From Sphingobium yanoikuyae (GTDB lineage: Bacteria; Pseudomonadota; Alphaproteobacteria; Sphingomonadales; Sphingomonadaceae), in contig NZ_CP053021.1 in the NCBI RefSeq assembly GCF_013001025.1, forward strand, positions 3,996,001 through 4,060,000: a stretch of DNA of 64,000 nucleotides, written 5' to 3'. The notes under the pieces are model-generated. The model was not told the origin of the DNA. It searched no databases and saw only the letters and a program-made list of their open reading frames with translations. The number at the start of each line of letters is the position of its first letter. The stretch's first letter is position 1. Shown here in pieces: positions 1 to 7,744 of the stretch. The translations under genes were made by a program, and so were the position numbers.

Positions 1-268
1 CCACGGCCGCCTTGGGCGCCATCTTGCGGATCACCTGTGCCCAGCCGCCCGGCGCCACGCCCAGGTCGACGACCGCGCGCGAGCCCTTCACGAAATGGAA
101 TTTCTCGTCCAGCTCGATCAGCTTGAAGGCGGCACGGCTGCGCCAGCCTTCCTGCTTGGCCTTGTGGACATAGGGGTCGTTCAGGTGCCGCTCCAGCCAG
201 CGCACCGACTGCGCGGTGCGACCCTTGGCGGATTTCACCCGCACCTTGCCTGCGCCAGAACCCCTCAC
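1..268 (-). CDS. rlmE: 23S rRNA (uridine-2'-O-)methyltransferase RlmE, 5' part only
   Basis: This is the N-terminal part of RlmE (FtsJ/RrmJ), the SAM-dependent enzyme that 2'-O-methylates a uridine in the A-loop of 23S rRNA. The rest lies beyond the window edge. The visible residues carry the family signature: a [18 protein letters not shown] segment, containing the first Lys of the catalytic K-D-K-E set, then [10 protein letters not shown], the SAM-binding loop. No ATG fits. The best start is GTG at 268, which overlaps the TGA stop of the upstream phosphatase gene as GTGA. That 4-bp overlap implies translational coupling with ppx/gppA in one minus-strand operon, a pairing common in alphaproteobacteria. 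The identity is firm; the exact start is inferred from the overlap. Confidence 0.9.
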   Translation of the reverse strand, partial: MRGSGAGKVRVKSAKGRTAQSVRWLERHLNDPYVHKAKQEGWRSRAAFKLIELDEKFHFVKGSRAVVDLGVAPGGWAQVIRKMAPKAAV

Positions 269-1383
269 GTCGTTGCTCCATGGCGGTCCATCAGGCCGCG
301 CAATATGCCCTCGCGAATGCCGCGGTCGGCGACGCCCAGTCGCTCGGCCGGCCAGATGTCGAGGATCGATTCCAGAATGGCACAGCCCGCGACCACCAGG
401 TCCGCGCGCTCCGTGCCGATGCAGGGCAATCGTTGCCGATCCGCCAGCGCCATGGTCGACAGCCGTTCGGAAATCGCGCGCATCGAACTGCTCGGCACGA
501 TCAGCCCGTCGATCGCCTGCCTGTCATAGCGCGGCAGGTCAAGGTGCAGGCTGGCCAAAGTCGTCACCGTGCCCGACGTGCCCAGCAGCCTGATGCCGGC
601 TTCGCCCTGCGGCAGGCGGCGGGCGAGCGGCGCGAACGCCTCGGCCACGCGCGCGCGCATCCGGCCATAGGCGGCCAGCCGCTCGGCCGGATTGGCATGG
701 TCGAACAATTCACTCTCGGTCAGCGACACCACGCCCCAGGGCGCGCTCACCCAATCGACGATGCGCGGCGCGCCGTCGCAATGGGAATCGACCAGCACCA
801 GTTCGGTCGATCCACCGCCAATGTCGAAGATCAGCGCCGGGCCATTGCCCTCTTCCAGCAGCGCGTGGCACCCCAGCACCGCCAGTCGCGCCTCTTCCTG
901 CGCGCTGATGATGTCGAGCGCGATCCCGGTCTCGCGATAGACGCGCTGGATGAACTCGGCGCCATTGCTCGCCCGCCGACAGGCCTCGGTCGCGACCGAC
1001 CGCGCCAGCGTCACATGGCGCCGCCGCAGCTTGTCGGCACAGACCGACAGCGCGGCGATGGCCCGGTCGATCGCCGCATCGCTGATCCGCCCGGTGGCCG
1101 CCAACCCCTCGCCCAGACGCACGATCCGGGAAAAGGCATCGACCACGATGAAACCGTCCGCTGACGGCTTGGCGATCAGCAGACGGCAATTATTGGTACC
1201 CAGATCGATTGCCGCATAGGATCGGCGGTCACGCGCCGTGTAGGGATAAAGGCCCCGTTGCTTCGACGGGGGCGTAATGGCCGCAGCCTTGCTCCCATTA
1301 CCCGAACCGGAACGGGCGGACTTGCCCGAAACGCGGCCAACCGGGCCGGAACTCTGCGGCGATGGGCGGCTATGCTGCACCAA
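265..1383 (-). CDS. Ppx/GppA family exopolyphosphatase / pppGpp phosphohydrolase
   Basis: The protein has 372 residues and belongs to the Ppx/GppA family of the actin/hexokinase ATPase fold. These enzymes hydrolyse inorganic polyphosphate and/or pppGpp in the cytosol. Visible motifs are the phosphate-1 loop [16 protein letters not shown] near residues 55-70, the EEARLAVLG segment, the phosphate-2 loop [14 protein letters not shown] near residue 190 and [12 protein letters not shown] near residue 270. It has a single short domain, without the long C-terminal extension of E. coli Ppx, so substrate preference cannot be told. The first 50 or so residues are basic, Pro/Ser-rich and unlike the family, so translation may start further downstream. 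Its stop overlaps the start of rlmE. Confidence 0.88.
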   Translation of the reverse strand: MVQHSRPSPQSSGPVGRVSGKSARSGSGNGSKAAAITPPSKQRGLYPYTARDRRSYAAIDLGTNNCRLLIAKPSADGFIVVDAFSRIVRLGEGLAATGRISDAAIDRAIAALSVCADKLRRRHVTLARSVATEACRRASNGAEFIQRVYRETGIALDIISAQEEARLAVLGCHALLEEGNGPALIFDIGGGSTELVLVDSHCDGAPRIVDWVSAPWGVVSLTESELFDHANPAERLAAYGRMRARVAEAFAPLARRLPQGEAGIRLLGTSGTVTTLASLHLDLPRYDRQAIDGLIVPSSSMRAISERLSTMALADRQRLPCIGTERADLVVAGCAILESILDIWPAERLGVADRGIREGILRGLMDRHGATT

Positions 1384-1719
1384 GGCCGTATCTCACTTCA
1401 TCAATCGCCGATCGCGCAAATCCGATCGGAACTTGCCTTCATGCTTAAGCGGAACCGTTCGCTTCCGCAAGTGGGCGGGAAACAAGCCGAAAATCCCCGG
1501 CATTTCTTCAACCCATTACATTTGCATAAATTACATAATCGATACCGTTAACATAGAAAACGGCATGACCGCCGGATCAGTCAATCAACGCTGGATATTC
1601 ATAACGCAAAGATAACATTGTGTCTTTTTGGATACATGACAGAAACTTTCATTTTTGGGCAATTGTCTTGCGCCGAATAGCTGCATAGCCTCGCCAACGG
1701 TCTTTGGGGAGTTAACATC
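1384..1719. other. Divergent intergenic region upstream of ppx/gppA and the autotransporter
   Basis: This 336-bp stretch lies between divergently transcribed genes and should hold both promoters. It is clearly more AT-rich than its surroundings, especially 1505-1680. I see no convincing coding sequence. A purine-rich GGGGAG at about 1706-1711 precedes the autotransporter ATG at good spacing. No -35/-10 pair stands out clearly. Confidence 0.5.
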
Positions 1720-4700
1720 ATGCGCATTCGTAAGAATGGCGCGGGCCCGTTGGCACGCGCCGGTCGTTCTGCCCTTTTGGCATCGGCCGCTCTGTCCGCT
1801 CTGAGCATCGCACCGGCAGCCCATGCCGTCGTGCCGAACGACAATAATACGCCGGCCGACATCGTCGATGGCACCGATGTGAACGGCGTCGGCATCATGT
1901 ATCGCGCCGACGGCTATGTCTGCACCGGTACGCTGATCAATCCGCGCACCGTCATTTTCGCCGCCCACTGCGTCAATGACTATGACCCCAGCACCTACAG
2001 CACGGTGAATGACGGCATTCCGGTTGCCTTCGCCTTCCAGAGCAACGCCCGCCCCGGCCTCGTCAACTGGATCAACAACGGCTATCGCACCAACACCGCG
2101 CTCAGCGTCTACAACGTCAACAATATCGCCTATAATCCGGACTCGCTCGATCCGCCGGCGCTCAGCTTCCTCTATGGCGACACGGCGATGGCCACGCTCG
2201 ACACGCCGGCCAGCGATGTGCCGACCTGGGCGATGCTCTTTTCCGCCCTGCCCGCGCCGGAAAGCATCAGCGACACGACCGGCACCGGCTATCATGTGAC
2301 GATCACCGGCTATGGCCGCAGCGGCAGCGGCACCACCGGCAACAGCTATGGCATCGATTATCGCCGCAAGGTGGCCGAGAATTTCCTCGGCATGCTCGGC
2401 TCGCTCGACGATATCGACATTTTCCTGTTCGGCGAGGGCGGTGGCTATACCCAGAATCTCTACCAGACCGACTTCGACGATCCGACCCGGACCAACGAAT
2501 TCGACTTCAATGTCTTCAAGGACGATGCGCTTCCCAATGAAGGCAATACCGCTGGCGGCGATTCCGGCGGCCCGCTGATCCTCGACCAGACCTTCGACCA
2601 GAAGGTGGTGCTGGGCGTCCTGTCGGGCGGCAGCCGCTACTTCCTGGAACAGCCGCAAAGCTCTTATGGCGGCTCCGCCTTCTATCAGCCGCTCTATCTC
2701 TTCTGGGACTGGATCGCGCAGAATAATCCCTATCGCTACGCCACGGCCAAGGCCGGCGACGGCAAGTGGAGCGACGCCAGCCACTGGGTGACGGCGCTCG
2801 ATCCCAATTACATGATCATCGACAGCAACGGATCGCTGGTGAACGGCGTGCCGACCACGCCCGGCGCTGGCGCCTTTGGCGAGGATGATGCGCAGAAGTT
2901 CGGCCAGGTCTGCTACCAGCCCAATGATGGCTCGGACGACGCCTGTTACGACGTCGGCACCGACACGCTGCTGATCAATGGCGAGCCGGTCGAGGCGACC
3001 GACGCGACCACCACCAGCGGCAGCAGCGGCAGCAAGACCGTCGCCGACAACAAGGGCAAGGTTGAGATCGCCGAGCGCAGCCCGTCCGATGGTGCCGCCA
3101 GCCTGGCGGACGAGGCCATCGTCGAGGCCCAGGCGGAGGGCGATGCCGTCCTGCCCGCCGCGACCCTGGCCAACGGCCTGCCCGGCGCCACCAATTTCGT
3201 GCCGAACAATATCGACCCGGTCGCCGCGCAGGGCATCGTCGGTCGCTATTATGACGTCACGCTCAGCGCCGCCGGCAAGACCACGCTCGACATCGACGCC
3301 ACCGTCGATCGCTTCACCATCTCGGGCACCGGCTCGACGCTCGACGTGACCAGCGCCGGGTCGCTCACCAGCCTGATGGACATCAATCATCTCGCCGGCG
3401 TGGTGAACGTCGATGGCGCAGTCGAGACGCCGGGCGACTATCTGCTGCTCTCGGGCCTGCTCTCGGGCAAGGGCACGCTGCGCACCCCCTATTTCACCAA
3501 CATCATGGGCGTGGTCGCGCCTGGCGGCATCGGCACGGTCGGCACGCTCACGGTCGAGGGTAATGCCATCCTCTCCTCGGGCAGCACGCTGCATGTCGAC
3601 CTTGGCAGCAGCGGTTCCGATCTGCTCGCGGTCAAGGCCACCGATGATGTCGAAGGCGTCGCGGCGGTCGATGGCAAGGTCGTCTTCGGCGCGGCGAGCG
3701 GCGCCAAGCTGCGTTATGGCAGCCGCTACACCTTCCTGACTGCGGAAGGCGGCGTCGAAGGCACGTTCGACACACCGACCAACATCAGCGCCATCCTGAA
3801 GCCCGTGTTGACCTATGGCGCCAACAGCGTCAGCGTCACGATCGATGCCGGCACCTATGCCGGCGTCGTCAATGGCGGCTCGCAGGTGCAGACCAGCTTT
3901 GCCCGCCTGCTCGATCAGAACCGCGCCCTCTACGGCAATTATGCCACCCTCTATGGTGAGGCCGACCTGCTGAGCGTCGCCGCGATCCAGGCGTCACTCG
4001 AAGCCATGGCGCCGCGCACCGAAGCGCTCCGCACCTCCATGTCCGAGGTGCTGAACGACAATATGGCCCGCTTCTATCGCGATCGCTTGGCACGCGTCAG
4101 CGGTGGCAGCATGGGCGGCACGCTGACCATGACCGGTCAGCCGCTCCAGCTCGCCGCACTCAGCATGAACAATCTCAACCTGGGCATGGATCAGGGCGGC
4201 GGCAACGAAACCGTCACCCAGGAAAATGCCCTGCCTGAAGACGTCAGCGCCTTCATCGCCGGCGGCTATATCGACGGCAAGAGCGATCCGATGCGGGGTG
4301 CCATCACCACCGGTCGCGACAAGTTCGACGGCTGGTATGGTGCGGCCGGCATCGAAAAGATGATCGGCGACGATGCCGTGATCGGCCTGGCCGCATCCTA
4401 TAGCGAGCTCAAGGGCAATACCGGCATCGGCGATACCGCCCGTGCCCGCCTTTACCAGGCCACCGTCTATGGCAATTGGGATCTGGGCGGCGTGGTTCTG
4501 GATGGCGTCGGCAGCGCCGGCACCCTCACCAGCAGGACCAAGCGCGCCTTCGCGGTCGGCACCACCCCCTACACGCTGCGCGGCAGCGACCAGCAACTGG
4601 CCCTGTCGGGTGAGATCGGCATCGGCGCGCCGCTGGGTGGGGACGCCTTCACCATCACGCCGCGCGCCTCGCTGCGCGGCGCCTATATCAGTGGCGGCAA

Positions 4701-5061
4701 CCTCGCTGAATATGGCGGCGACACCGCGCTGGTGATCCATCGCCATGCGATCCAGAGCGCGCAGGGCCGCCTGGGGGCCACGGCAAAGATCGATGTCGGC
4801 GGGTTCAAGCCCTATCTGACCGCCAATTATGTCCATGAGTTCCGCGACCAGCCGGCCTATTTCCTGGCCAATTTCGTCGGCGGCACCGGATCGCTCGCGC
4901 CCTTCGCGCTGGGCGGGGCGGACAAGAATTGGGGCGAAGTGGGCGGCGGCCTGACTCTCAGCACCGGCAATGTCGACATCAGCCTGTCGGCCGACACCAC
5001 CGCCTGGCGCGGCAACCTCAGCTATCAGAGCTATCGCGCCGCACTCAAATTCCGCTTCTGA
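1720..5061 (+). CDS. Autotransporter with trypsin-like serine protease passenger
   Basis: This 1113-residue type V secreted protein has three parts. Residues 1-36 are a signal peptide ending in PAAHA. The passenger begins with a chymotrypsin-fold (S1-type) protease whose triad is visible: H83 in FAAHC, D154 in YGDTAM and S282 in GGDSGGP. A beta-helical passenger-associated region follows at roughly residues 500-730. The last 280 or so residues form an outer-membrane beta-barrel ending in the sequence KFRF, with the terminal Phe expected for BAM insertion. The protein is expected to be exported by Sec, threaded through its own barrel, and to act on extracellular protein. An acidic, Ser/Thr-rich linker lies near residues 420-470. 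The start has a GGGGAG ribosome binding site. Its terminator appears to have been split by an IS element just downstream. Confidence 0.9.
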   Translation: MRIRKNGAGPLARAGRSALLASAALSALSIAPAAHAVVPNDNNTPADIVDGTDVNGVGIMYRADGYVCTGTLINPRTVIFAAHCVNDYDPSTYSTVNDGIPVAFAFQSNARPGLVNWINNGYRTNTALSVYNVNNIAYNPDSLDPPALSFLYGDTAMATLDTPASDVPTWAMLFSALPAPESISDTTGTGYHVTITGYGRSGSGTTGNSYGIDYRRKVAENFLGMLGSLDDIDIFLFGEGGGYTQNLYQTDFDDPTRTNEFDFNVFKDDALPNEGNTAGGDSGGPLILDQTFDQKVVLGVLSGGSRYFLEQPQSSYGGSAFYQPLYLFWDWIAQNNPYRYATAKAGDGKWSDASHWVTALDPNYMIIDSNGSLVNGVPTTPGAGAFGEDDAQKFGQVCYQPNDGSDDACYDVGTDTLLINGEPVEATDATTTSGSSGSKTVADNKGKVEIAERSPSDGAASLADEAIVEAQAEGDAVLPAATLANGLPGATNFVPNNIDPVAAQGIVGRYYDVTLSAAGKTTLDIDATVDRFTISGTGSTLDVTSAGSLTSLMDINHLAGVVNVDGAVETPGDYLLLSGLLSGKGTLRTPYFTNIMGVVAPGGIGTVGTLTVEGNAILSSGSTLHVDLGSSGSDLLAVKATDDVEGVAAVDGKVVFGAASGAKLRYGSRYTFLTAEGGVEGTFDTPTNISAILKPVLTYGANSVSVTIDAGTYAGVVNGGSQVQTSFARLLDQNRALYGNYATLYGEADLLSVAAIQASLEAMAPRTEALRTSMSEVLNDNMARFYRDRLARVSGGSMGGTLTMTGQPLQLAALSMNNLNLGMDQGGGNETVTQENALPEDVSAFIAGGYIDGKSDPMRGAITTGRDKFDGWYGAAGIEKMIGDDAVIGLAASYSELKGNTGIGDTARARLYQATVYGNWDLGGVVLDGVGSAGTLTSRTKRAFAVGTTPYTLRGSDQQLALSGEIGIGAPLGGDAFTITPRASLRGAYISGGNLAEYGGDTALVIHRHAIQSAQGRLGATAKIDVGGFKPYLTANYVHEFRDQPAYFLANFVGGTGSLAPFALGGADKNWGEVGGGLTLSTGNVDISLSADTTAWRGNLSYQSYRAALKFRF

Positions 5062-5088
5062 CAGCAGCTCCCCGGCAACAGAAGCATT

Positions 5089-5112
5089 GGGCCGTCCCGC
5101 ATGGGGCGGCCC
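5089..5112 (+). terminator. GC hairpin of the autotransporter terminator, separated from its T-run
   Basis: Bases 5089-5098 and 5103-5112 form a 10-bp, nearly perfect GC stem with a 4-base loop. It lies 28 bp after the autotransporter stop. A T-run is missing here, but a run of seven T (6470-6476) lies immediately beyond the right end of the IS element. I infer that the two halves once formed one intrinsic terminator. Confidence 0.55.
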
Positions 5113-5119
5113 TTATGGG

Positions 5120-5131
5120 ATGGCCCGCCCC
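5120..5131 (+). repeat. Left subterminal inverted repeat of the IS1111-type element
   Basis: ATGGCCCGCCCC. It is an exact inverted match to 6455-6466, followed by a shared TTT three-base block one base further in. Confidence 0.8.
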
Positions 5132-5137
5132 TTTTCC

Positions 5138-5159
5138 CCGGCATCAGGTATGATGCCGG
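5138..5159 (+). promoter_or_regulatory. Perfect 9-bp hairpin upstream of the transposase start
   Basis: CCGGCATCA and TGATGCCGG pair perfectly around a GGTA loop. The hairpin ends 26 bp before the transposase ATG and just upstream of its GGAAAGGAG ribosome binding site. Such a structure could protect against read-through expression or act in the circle-junction promoter. The function is inferred only. Confidence 0.5.
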
Positions 5160-5185
5160 TGCTTGAAAAGGAAAGGAGCGGACCG

Positions 5186-6217
5186 ATGTCTATTGTTATC
5201 CTTGGCGTTGATTTGGGCAAGAATGCCTGCAGTGTCGTAGGCGTTGATGCAGCAGGCGCTGTCATCGTGCGTAAGTCGATGCGCCGACAGACACTTATCG
5301 ATTACGTGACCAAGCTTCCGGCTTGCGTGATTGCAATGGAGGCGTGCTGTGGTGCCCACAACCTTGGTCGCCTTTTCGCCGCGCAGGGGCACGAAATCAG
5401 ATTGATGTCGCCGGAGTACGTACGCCCGTATGTCAAAGCGCAGAAGAATGATGATCGTGATGCGGAGGGGATTGCCGAGGCCGCCTCGCGCCCGACTATG
5501 CGCTTCGTCGAACTCAAGACTCAGGAGCAGTTGGACATCCAGACCCTCCACCGCGTCAGGTCCCGCCTGGTAGCCGAGCGCACAAACCTTATCAACCAAC
5601 TGCGGGCGATCCTCCTGGAGCGGGGGACCATTTTTCCGGCCGGCCGGCGCAAGCTGGAGTTGGGCATTGATGCCATGCTGGCCGCCGAAGATACGGCCCT
5701 ATCACCACGCTTGAAGCAACTGGTGGGTGAACTGCGCGCCGAATGGCACGAACTTGATACCAAGGTCGAGGCACTGAACGGCGAGTTTGTCGAACTGGCT
5801 CGCAATGATGCAGCTGCCCGGCGGCTCACGTCCATCCCCGGCATCGGCACGTTGAACGCAACCGCTTTGATTGCAGCCGTGGGCGATGCCAGCAGCTTTG
5901 CCAAAGCGCGAGACTTGGGTGCTTGGCTCGGCTTGGTACCCAGGCAACATACTACCGGCGGCAAGCCCCGGCTGCTCGGCATCTCCAAGCGTGGCAACAC
6001 CTATTTGCGCACTTTGCTCATCCATGGCGCCCGGGCAGCATTACCGTCACTGGCGCGCAGCGAAACCCCGCTGGGACGTTGGTTGACAGGAATGATCGAG
6101 CGAGGAGTTCATCGCAACGCAATCGTCGTCGCATTGGCTAATAAACTGGCGCGGATCGCTTGGGCAGCCCTTCGCAAAGAAGTGAGCTTCGAACGCGGCT
6201 ATCCAGCAGCGGCATAA
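5186..6217 (+). CDS. IS110-family transposase (DEDD / serine recombinase-like)
   Basis: This 343-residue protein has the two IS110 domains. The N-terminal RuvC-like DEDD domain shows D9 (GVDLGK), E52 (AMEACCG) and the D89-x-x-D92 pair in KNDDRDAEG. The C-terminal Transposase_20 domain contains SIPGIGTLNATALIA and the LLGISKRGN motif with S267, the presumed nucleophile. The enzyme is expected to excise a circular form and insert it site-specifically, guided by an RNA from the element. I chose ATG 5186 because GGAAAGGAG precedes it and the protein then begins like the family (ILGVDLGKN). The frame is open further upstream, into the autotransporter, but that part is not transposase. The gene looks intact, with no frameshift. 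Confidence 0.95.
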   Translation: MSIVILGVDLGKNACSVVGVDAAGAVIVRKSMRRQTLIDYVTKLPACVIAMEACCGAHNLGRLFAAQGHEIRLMSPEYVRPYVKAQKNDDRDAEGIAEAASRPTMRFVELKTQEQLDIQTLHRVRSRLVAERTNLINQLRAILLERGTIFPAGRRKLELGIDAMLAAEDTALSPRLKQLVGELRAEWHELDTKVEALNGEFVELARNDAAARRLTSIPGIGTLNATALIAAVGDASSFAKARDLGAWLGLVPRQHTTGGKPRLLGISKRGNTYLRTLLIHGARAALPSLARSETPLGRWLTGMIERGVHRNAIVVALANKLARIAWAALRKEVSFERGYPAAA

Positions 6218-6454
6218 CGGATCGGCTGCGTGCTTCTGCGCGCGTAGCCCAACGATGTTTGCAGGAAGGATCGTGAAGATGGCCTGACAGTCGATCGGCG
6301 TCTGGAAAGCCCGGGCAAAAAAATGGCACCTGTTGCCGGTTCCCTTATTGTGGCTCCAGACGTGCGGATGTCCATCTTGGCCACGGGATGCTCCCGTGAG
6401 ACCGCATACGTTGACGCAGACTGATCAGAACACCGTAAAATCCTACTTGCAAAC
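6218..6454 (+). ncRNA. Candidate bridge RNA (seekRNA) in the non-coding right end of the IS
   Basis: IS110/IS1111 elements make a structured RNA from their longer non-coding end that pairs with donor and target DNA; in IS1111 types this is the right end. Here the stretch between the transposase stop and the right inverted repeat carries no gene but is rich in pairing. CGTCTGGA (6299-6306) pairs with TCCAGACG (6355-6362), enclosing a 48-base domain with an A7 run and smaller stems. A separate hairpin CACGGGA/TCCCGTG lies at 6382-6398. The exact 5' and 3' ends and the guide loops are not determinable by eye. Confidence 0.45.
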
Positions 6455-6466
6455 GGGGCGGGCCAT
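6455..6466 (-). repeat. Right subterminal inverted repeat of the IS1111-type element
   Basis: GGGGCGGGCCAT is the exact complement of the left repeat at 5120-5131. It is followed by ACG and then the T-run that I attribute to the interrupted autotransporter terminator. Confidence 0.8.
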
Positions 6467-6540
6467 ACGTTTTTTTGCGGGCAGCCCCCTCCGGCCAATT
6501 ACCGATTGCCTCTGCGCCTCTCCGCTCGGACAAATGCTGC

Positions 6541-7674
6541 ATGAAAGACCATGGCCCGCCCCTGTCCCGCCGGCACATGCTGTCGCTGACGGCGGGCGCC
6601 ATCCCGGCCCTGTCCTGCGCGCCCGGCCTGGCCGTCGCGCCGCCTTCCGGTCTCGACGCCATCGCCCGCAGCCGGGGCCTGCGCTTTGGCACCGCCGTAT
6701 CGCCCACCCATCTGGATGATCCGGCCTTTGCCCAGTTGATCGTCCGGGAATGTTCGGTGCTGACCGCCGAGAATAATTTCAAATGGAAATATCTCGAAAC
6801 CAAGGAGGGTCAGCGCAACCCGGCAAAGGCGCTGCGCGTCCTGCGCTTCGCCAGCCGCCACCGCATGTCGCCGCGGGGCCATACGTTCGTCTGGAATCAG
6901 GATGATCGGGTGCCCGGCTGGCTGATCGCCAATGAGGCTGCGCTGACACAGAAGGGGGGCGCGCCGCTCATCGCCCTGATGAACGACCATGCCCGCTATC
7001 TTGCGACCACCTTCCCCCAGATCGAATCATGGGACTGCGTGAACGAGGCGTTCGTCGTCCAGAGCGGACAATTGAAGAACTCGATCTACACCCGCATCCT
7101 CGGCATGGGCTTCTTCGACCTCGCCTTTCAACTGATGGCGCAATATGCCCCCCATGCGCAGCGCGTCTATAATGGCAATATGAGCTGGGAGCAGAATCCC
7201 GATCATCGCGACGCCGTGCTGCGCGTGCTGGAACAGGCGCTCAAGCGCGGCGTCCCGGTCGATGCCATCGGCATACAGAGCCATCTGGGCAATACGCTCG
7301 GCCGCGGCCGCGACGAACGGGCCTGGAATCGCTTCCTTGCCGAACTGGACGCCATGGGCATGACGGTGCTGGTCACCGAACTGGATTGCGCCGACCGCCA
7401 TCTGAGCGACCAGGAGCCGGCCAGACGCGATGCCGAAATCGCCGCCTTTGTGAAGGGCTATCTCGACATCACGCTCAGCCATCGCAATGTCTCCCAGATC
7501 ATCTGCTGGGGCCTCAGCGATCGCTATTCCAATCTCAATCGCGACAGCTATCCGACCCGGAGGCGCCGGTCCGACGGCCTGCCCATGCGCGGCAACCCCT
7601 TCGACGATGCCCTGCGGCCCAAACCCTTTTATGATGCGATCGCCGCCGCCATCGCCGCCTGTCCGGTGCGATGA
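6541..7674 (+). CDS. Glycoside hydrolase family 10 endo-1,4-beta-xylanase
   Basis: The 377-residue protein is a retaining xylanase that would cut beta-1,4-xylan in the periplasm or outside the cell. GH10 landmarks are visible: NNFKWKYLE, the GHTFVWNQD strand, the acid/base E169 in SWDCVNEA and the nucleophile E280 in LVTELD, then CWGLSDRYSN near the C-terminus. The N-terminus MKDHGPPLSRRHMLSLTAGA looks like a twin-arginine signal, with a twin Arg followed by a hydrophobic stretch. ATG 6541 is preferred because the frame upstream begins only at the IS boundary. The IS insertion lies about 70 bp upstream, so the native promoter was probably displaced. Expression may depend on the IS or on read-through from the autotransporter gene. 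Confidence 0.9.
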   Translation: MKDHGPPLSRRHMLSLTAGAIPALSCAPGLAVAPPSGLDAIARSRGLRFGTAVSPTHLDDPAFAQLIVRECSVLTAENNFKWKYLETKEGQRNPAKALRVLRFASRHRMSPRGHTFVWNQDDRVPGWLIANEAALTQKGGAPLIALMNDHARYLATTFPQIESWDCVNEAFVVQSGQLKNSIYTRILGMGFFDLAFQLMAQYAPHAQRVYNGNMSWEQNPDHRDAVLRVLEQALKRGVPVDAIGIQSHLGNTLGRGRDERAWNRFLAELDAMGMTVLVTELDCADRHLSDQEPARRDAEIAAFVKGYLDITLSHRNVSQIICWGLSDRYSNLNRDSYPTRRRRSDGLPMRGNPFDDALRPKPFYDAIAAAIAACPVR

Positions 7675-7744
7675 TCGGGCGGACCGCTGGACAGGATCGG
7701 CCACCCTATTAGGGTAGGGTGATCGACAGACAGGGGCCAGGCCG

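Larger units (their letters stand above)
5113..6470 (+). mobile_element. IS110-family insertion sequence, IS1111 subgroup
   Basis: The element consists of one transposase gene (5186-6217), a short left end and a non-coding right end of about 240 bp. A 12-bp subterminal inverted repeat is present: ATGGCCCGCCCC at 5120-5131 and its complement at 6455-6466, with partial similarity continuing inward. Subterminal repeats and a long non-coding right end are hallmarks of the IS1111 subgroup of IS110; typical IS110 elements lack such repeats. Exact outer ends cannot be fixed without an empty site. The coordinates given place them a few bases outside the repeats. No target duplication is expected for this family. 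Confidence 0.82.

Noticed and set aside
1585..3594. Minus-strand frame of 669 codons opposite the autotransporter
   Set aside because: Low-complexity translation and no start context; the autotransporter is certain.
4970..5185. N-terminal extension of the transposase frame into the autotransporter
   Set aside because: The upstream residues are a frame-shifted reading of the autotransporter barrel and the terminator region; family similarity and the ribosome binding site set the start at 5186.
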